Assembly: GCA_023146575.1 (NCBI GenBank)
Contig: JAGLBU010000046.1
Coordinates: forward strand, 1-6,861
DNA length: 6,861 nucleotides
Origin: Methylococcales bacterium
Lineage (GTDB): Bacteria > Pseudomonadota > Gammaproteobacteria > Methylococcales > Methylomonadaceae
Reading direction: 5' to 3'
Shown here: one piece after another, positions 5,928 to 6,861 of the stretch
Position numbering within the stretch: the first letter of the stretch is position 1
How the letters are laid out: each line of letters starts with the position of its first letter
Notes under the pieces: model-generated
The model's database searches: none
What the model was told of the DNA's origin: nothing
Seen by the model: the letters and a program-made list of their open reading frames with translations, nothing else
Made by a program: the position numbers and the translations under genes

Positions 5928-6861
5928 ATGCTCAAAAAGGTACTTTTTTTATCGGCTTTATGCGTATCAAATCTATGTATCGCTGGAAACTGGAATGGAA
6001 CGCTGACCACTAAAATTCAAGCCGATAATCGGATTAGCAATGAAACCAGTTATTCCAGTGAAATTTGGGGGACTTATGAGTATCGAGGCACGGATAATAA
6101 TTGGCGCTTAGGCTATGATTTTTTATTACGCGGCAGTGATTTAGATTCAAAAACCGATGATCTCTCAGGCAATGGTATCGGCTATGAAAGTGGCTACACC
6201 ACCTATCAAGCTTTTGTCGAAAAAACCTTTAGCGCCATTGGCACCACCTTTAAAGCAGGACGGTTTCAACGCTCGGATAATCTAGGCTTTTACTTATTAG
6301 ATGGGGTTGAAATACATTATCAAACCCCACAAAACTTATTTTCGTTTAATTTATACGGCGGCAAACCGTTACGTTTAGAACATCTAAAAGCCGAAACAGG
6401 GGATTTAACCTACGGCGCAAATATGATGTTTCACTTCACGCCAAAATGGGAAGGGGGCGAATGGATTTTACCTGTTTCATTGGATATTTTGGATATACGC
6501 TTTGGATTTCAGCAATATAATAATCAAATAAACATCCTTAATTTAGTCCATGAAAATGATGTGATTGAAATTAATGATCCCACTCGATTATCTTTTGGAA
6601 TAAACCTTGAAGGACGGGTGTTAAATTTCTTAAGTGAAAAATTTGAAATTCGATTACAAGGCACTTATCGGATGGATAAAAAGTATTTAGAAGACATGGT
6701 GTTTGAGGCGCAATTGGATGTCAATGAAGATTTTAGACTGCGTTATTCGTATGAAATTTATGACCCACATAGAACCTCATACCCGACCTTTCGGGAACGT
6801 TTTTATTATTACTCCAACTTTGGGCATCAAGCCCTTTCCCGTGCCAGCGCTGATTATAAAA
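5928..6861 (+). CDS. Outer-membrane beta-barrel protein, 3' end outside window
   Basis: An open frame of 311 codons runs off the right edge with no stop. Residues 1-19 are a signal peptide (MLKKVLFLSALCVSNLCIA, cleaved before Gly20). The mature part is built of alternating polar/hydrophobic strands with aromatic ends and Asp/Asn-Gly turns, e.g. EIWGTYEYRG, NWRLGYDFLLRG, TTFKAGRFQR and FRLRYSYEIYDP. GRFQRSDNLGFYLLDGVEIHY followed by FNLYGGKPLR matches a pattern often seen in proteobacterial outer-membrane porins: a GR strand, an LDG turn, then a strand ending GG-x-P. There is no lipobox. The ribosome-binding site is weak: AGGA at 5910-5913 is 14 bases away, too far, so the start rests on the signal peptide. 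It follows the octahaem cytochrome and the four-cysteine membrane protein on the same strand. It could be the porin of a porin-cytochrome conduit or an independent substrate porin. No sequence motif decides this. Confidence 0.82.
   Translation, partial: MLKKVLFLSALCVSNLCIAGNWNGTLTTKIQADNRISNETSYSSEIWGTYEYRGTDNNWRLGYDFLLRGSDLDSKTDDLSGNGIGYESGYTTYQAFVEKTFSAIGTTFKAGRFQRSDNLGFYLLDGVEIHYQTPQNLFSFNLYGGKPLRLEHLKAETGDLTYGANMMFHFTPKWEGGEWILPVSLDILDIRFGFQQYNNQINILNLVHENDVIEINDPTRLSFGINLEGRVLNFLSEKFEIRLQGTYRMDKKYLEDMVFEAQLDVNEDFRLRYSYEIYDPHRTSYPTFRERFYYYSNFGHQALSRASADYK

Noticed and set aside
5797..6006. 69-codon ORF overlapping the end of the 78-residue gene and the start of the barrel gene
   Set aside because: It crosses a terminator and a gene start in a different frame and its product is not protein-like; the barrel frame starting at 5928 with its signal peptide is the real one.
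1..6861. CRISPR array, tRNA or rRNA genes, toxin-antitoxin or phage genes
   Set aside because: No regularly spaced repeats, cloverleaf-like sequence, rRNA segments or recognisable proteins of these kinds were seen on either strand.

Overview
The window is AT-rich bacterial DNA with all supported genes on the + strand. The gene style fits a low-GC gammaproteobacterium: an envelope protein with a DUF4124-like start, secreted beta-rich proteins, a multihaem cytochrome c and an outer-membrane beta-barrel. A Thiotrichales/Beggiatoa-like or Methylococcales-like host is my best guess. It is an inference from protein style only, since no rRNA or other phylogenetic marker is present.

The left part (1-2325) is accessory in character. 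It has a secreted 249-residue protein with a DUF4124-like start (113-862), then a 450-base gap holding the decayed C-terminal end of an insertion-sequence transposase (946-1080). Next is a secreted 294-residue protein (1313-2197) with an internally duplicated beta motif and a Gln/Tyr-rich tail, and then a doubtful 35-codon hydrophobic ORF (2218-2325).

The intergenic region 2326-2731 is densely built. It holds an 8+8 inverted repeat (2423-2445), a strong intrinsic terminator (2516-2560), a sigma-54-type promoter candidate with GG-N10-GC spacing (2606-2622), and two small hairpins in the predicted leader. It separates the left part from the redox cluster and probably controls it.

The right part (2732-6861) is a likely redox/electron-transfer cluster. 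It starts with an exported octahaem cytochrome c of 931 residues (seven CXXCH motifs plus one CX4CH, followed by a haem-free C-terminal domain). A 78-residue membrane protein with four cysteines between two hydrophobic segments comes next. Last is the start of an outer-membrane beta-barrel protein running off the right edge, with 311 codons visible. An intrinsic terminator hairpin follows each of the first two genes, so expression is probably stepped rather than a simple operon. The ordering suggests a route moving electrons through the periplasm towards or across the outer membrane. That joint role is inferred from gene content and order.
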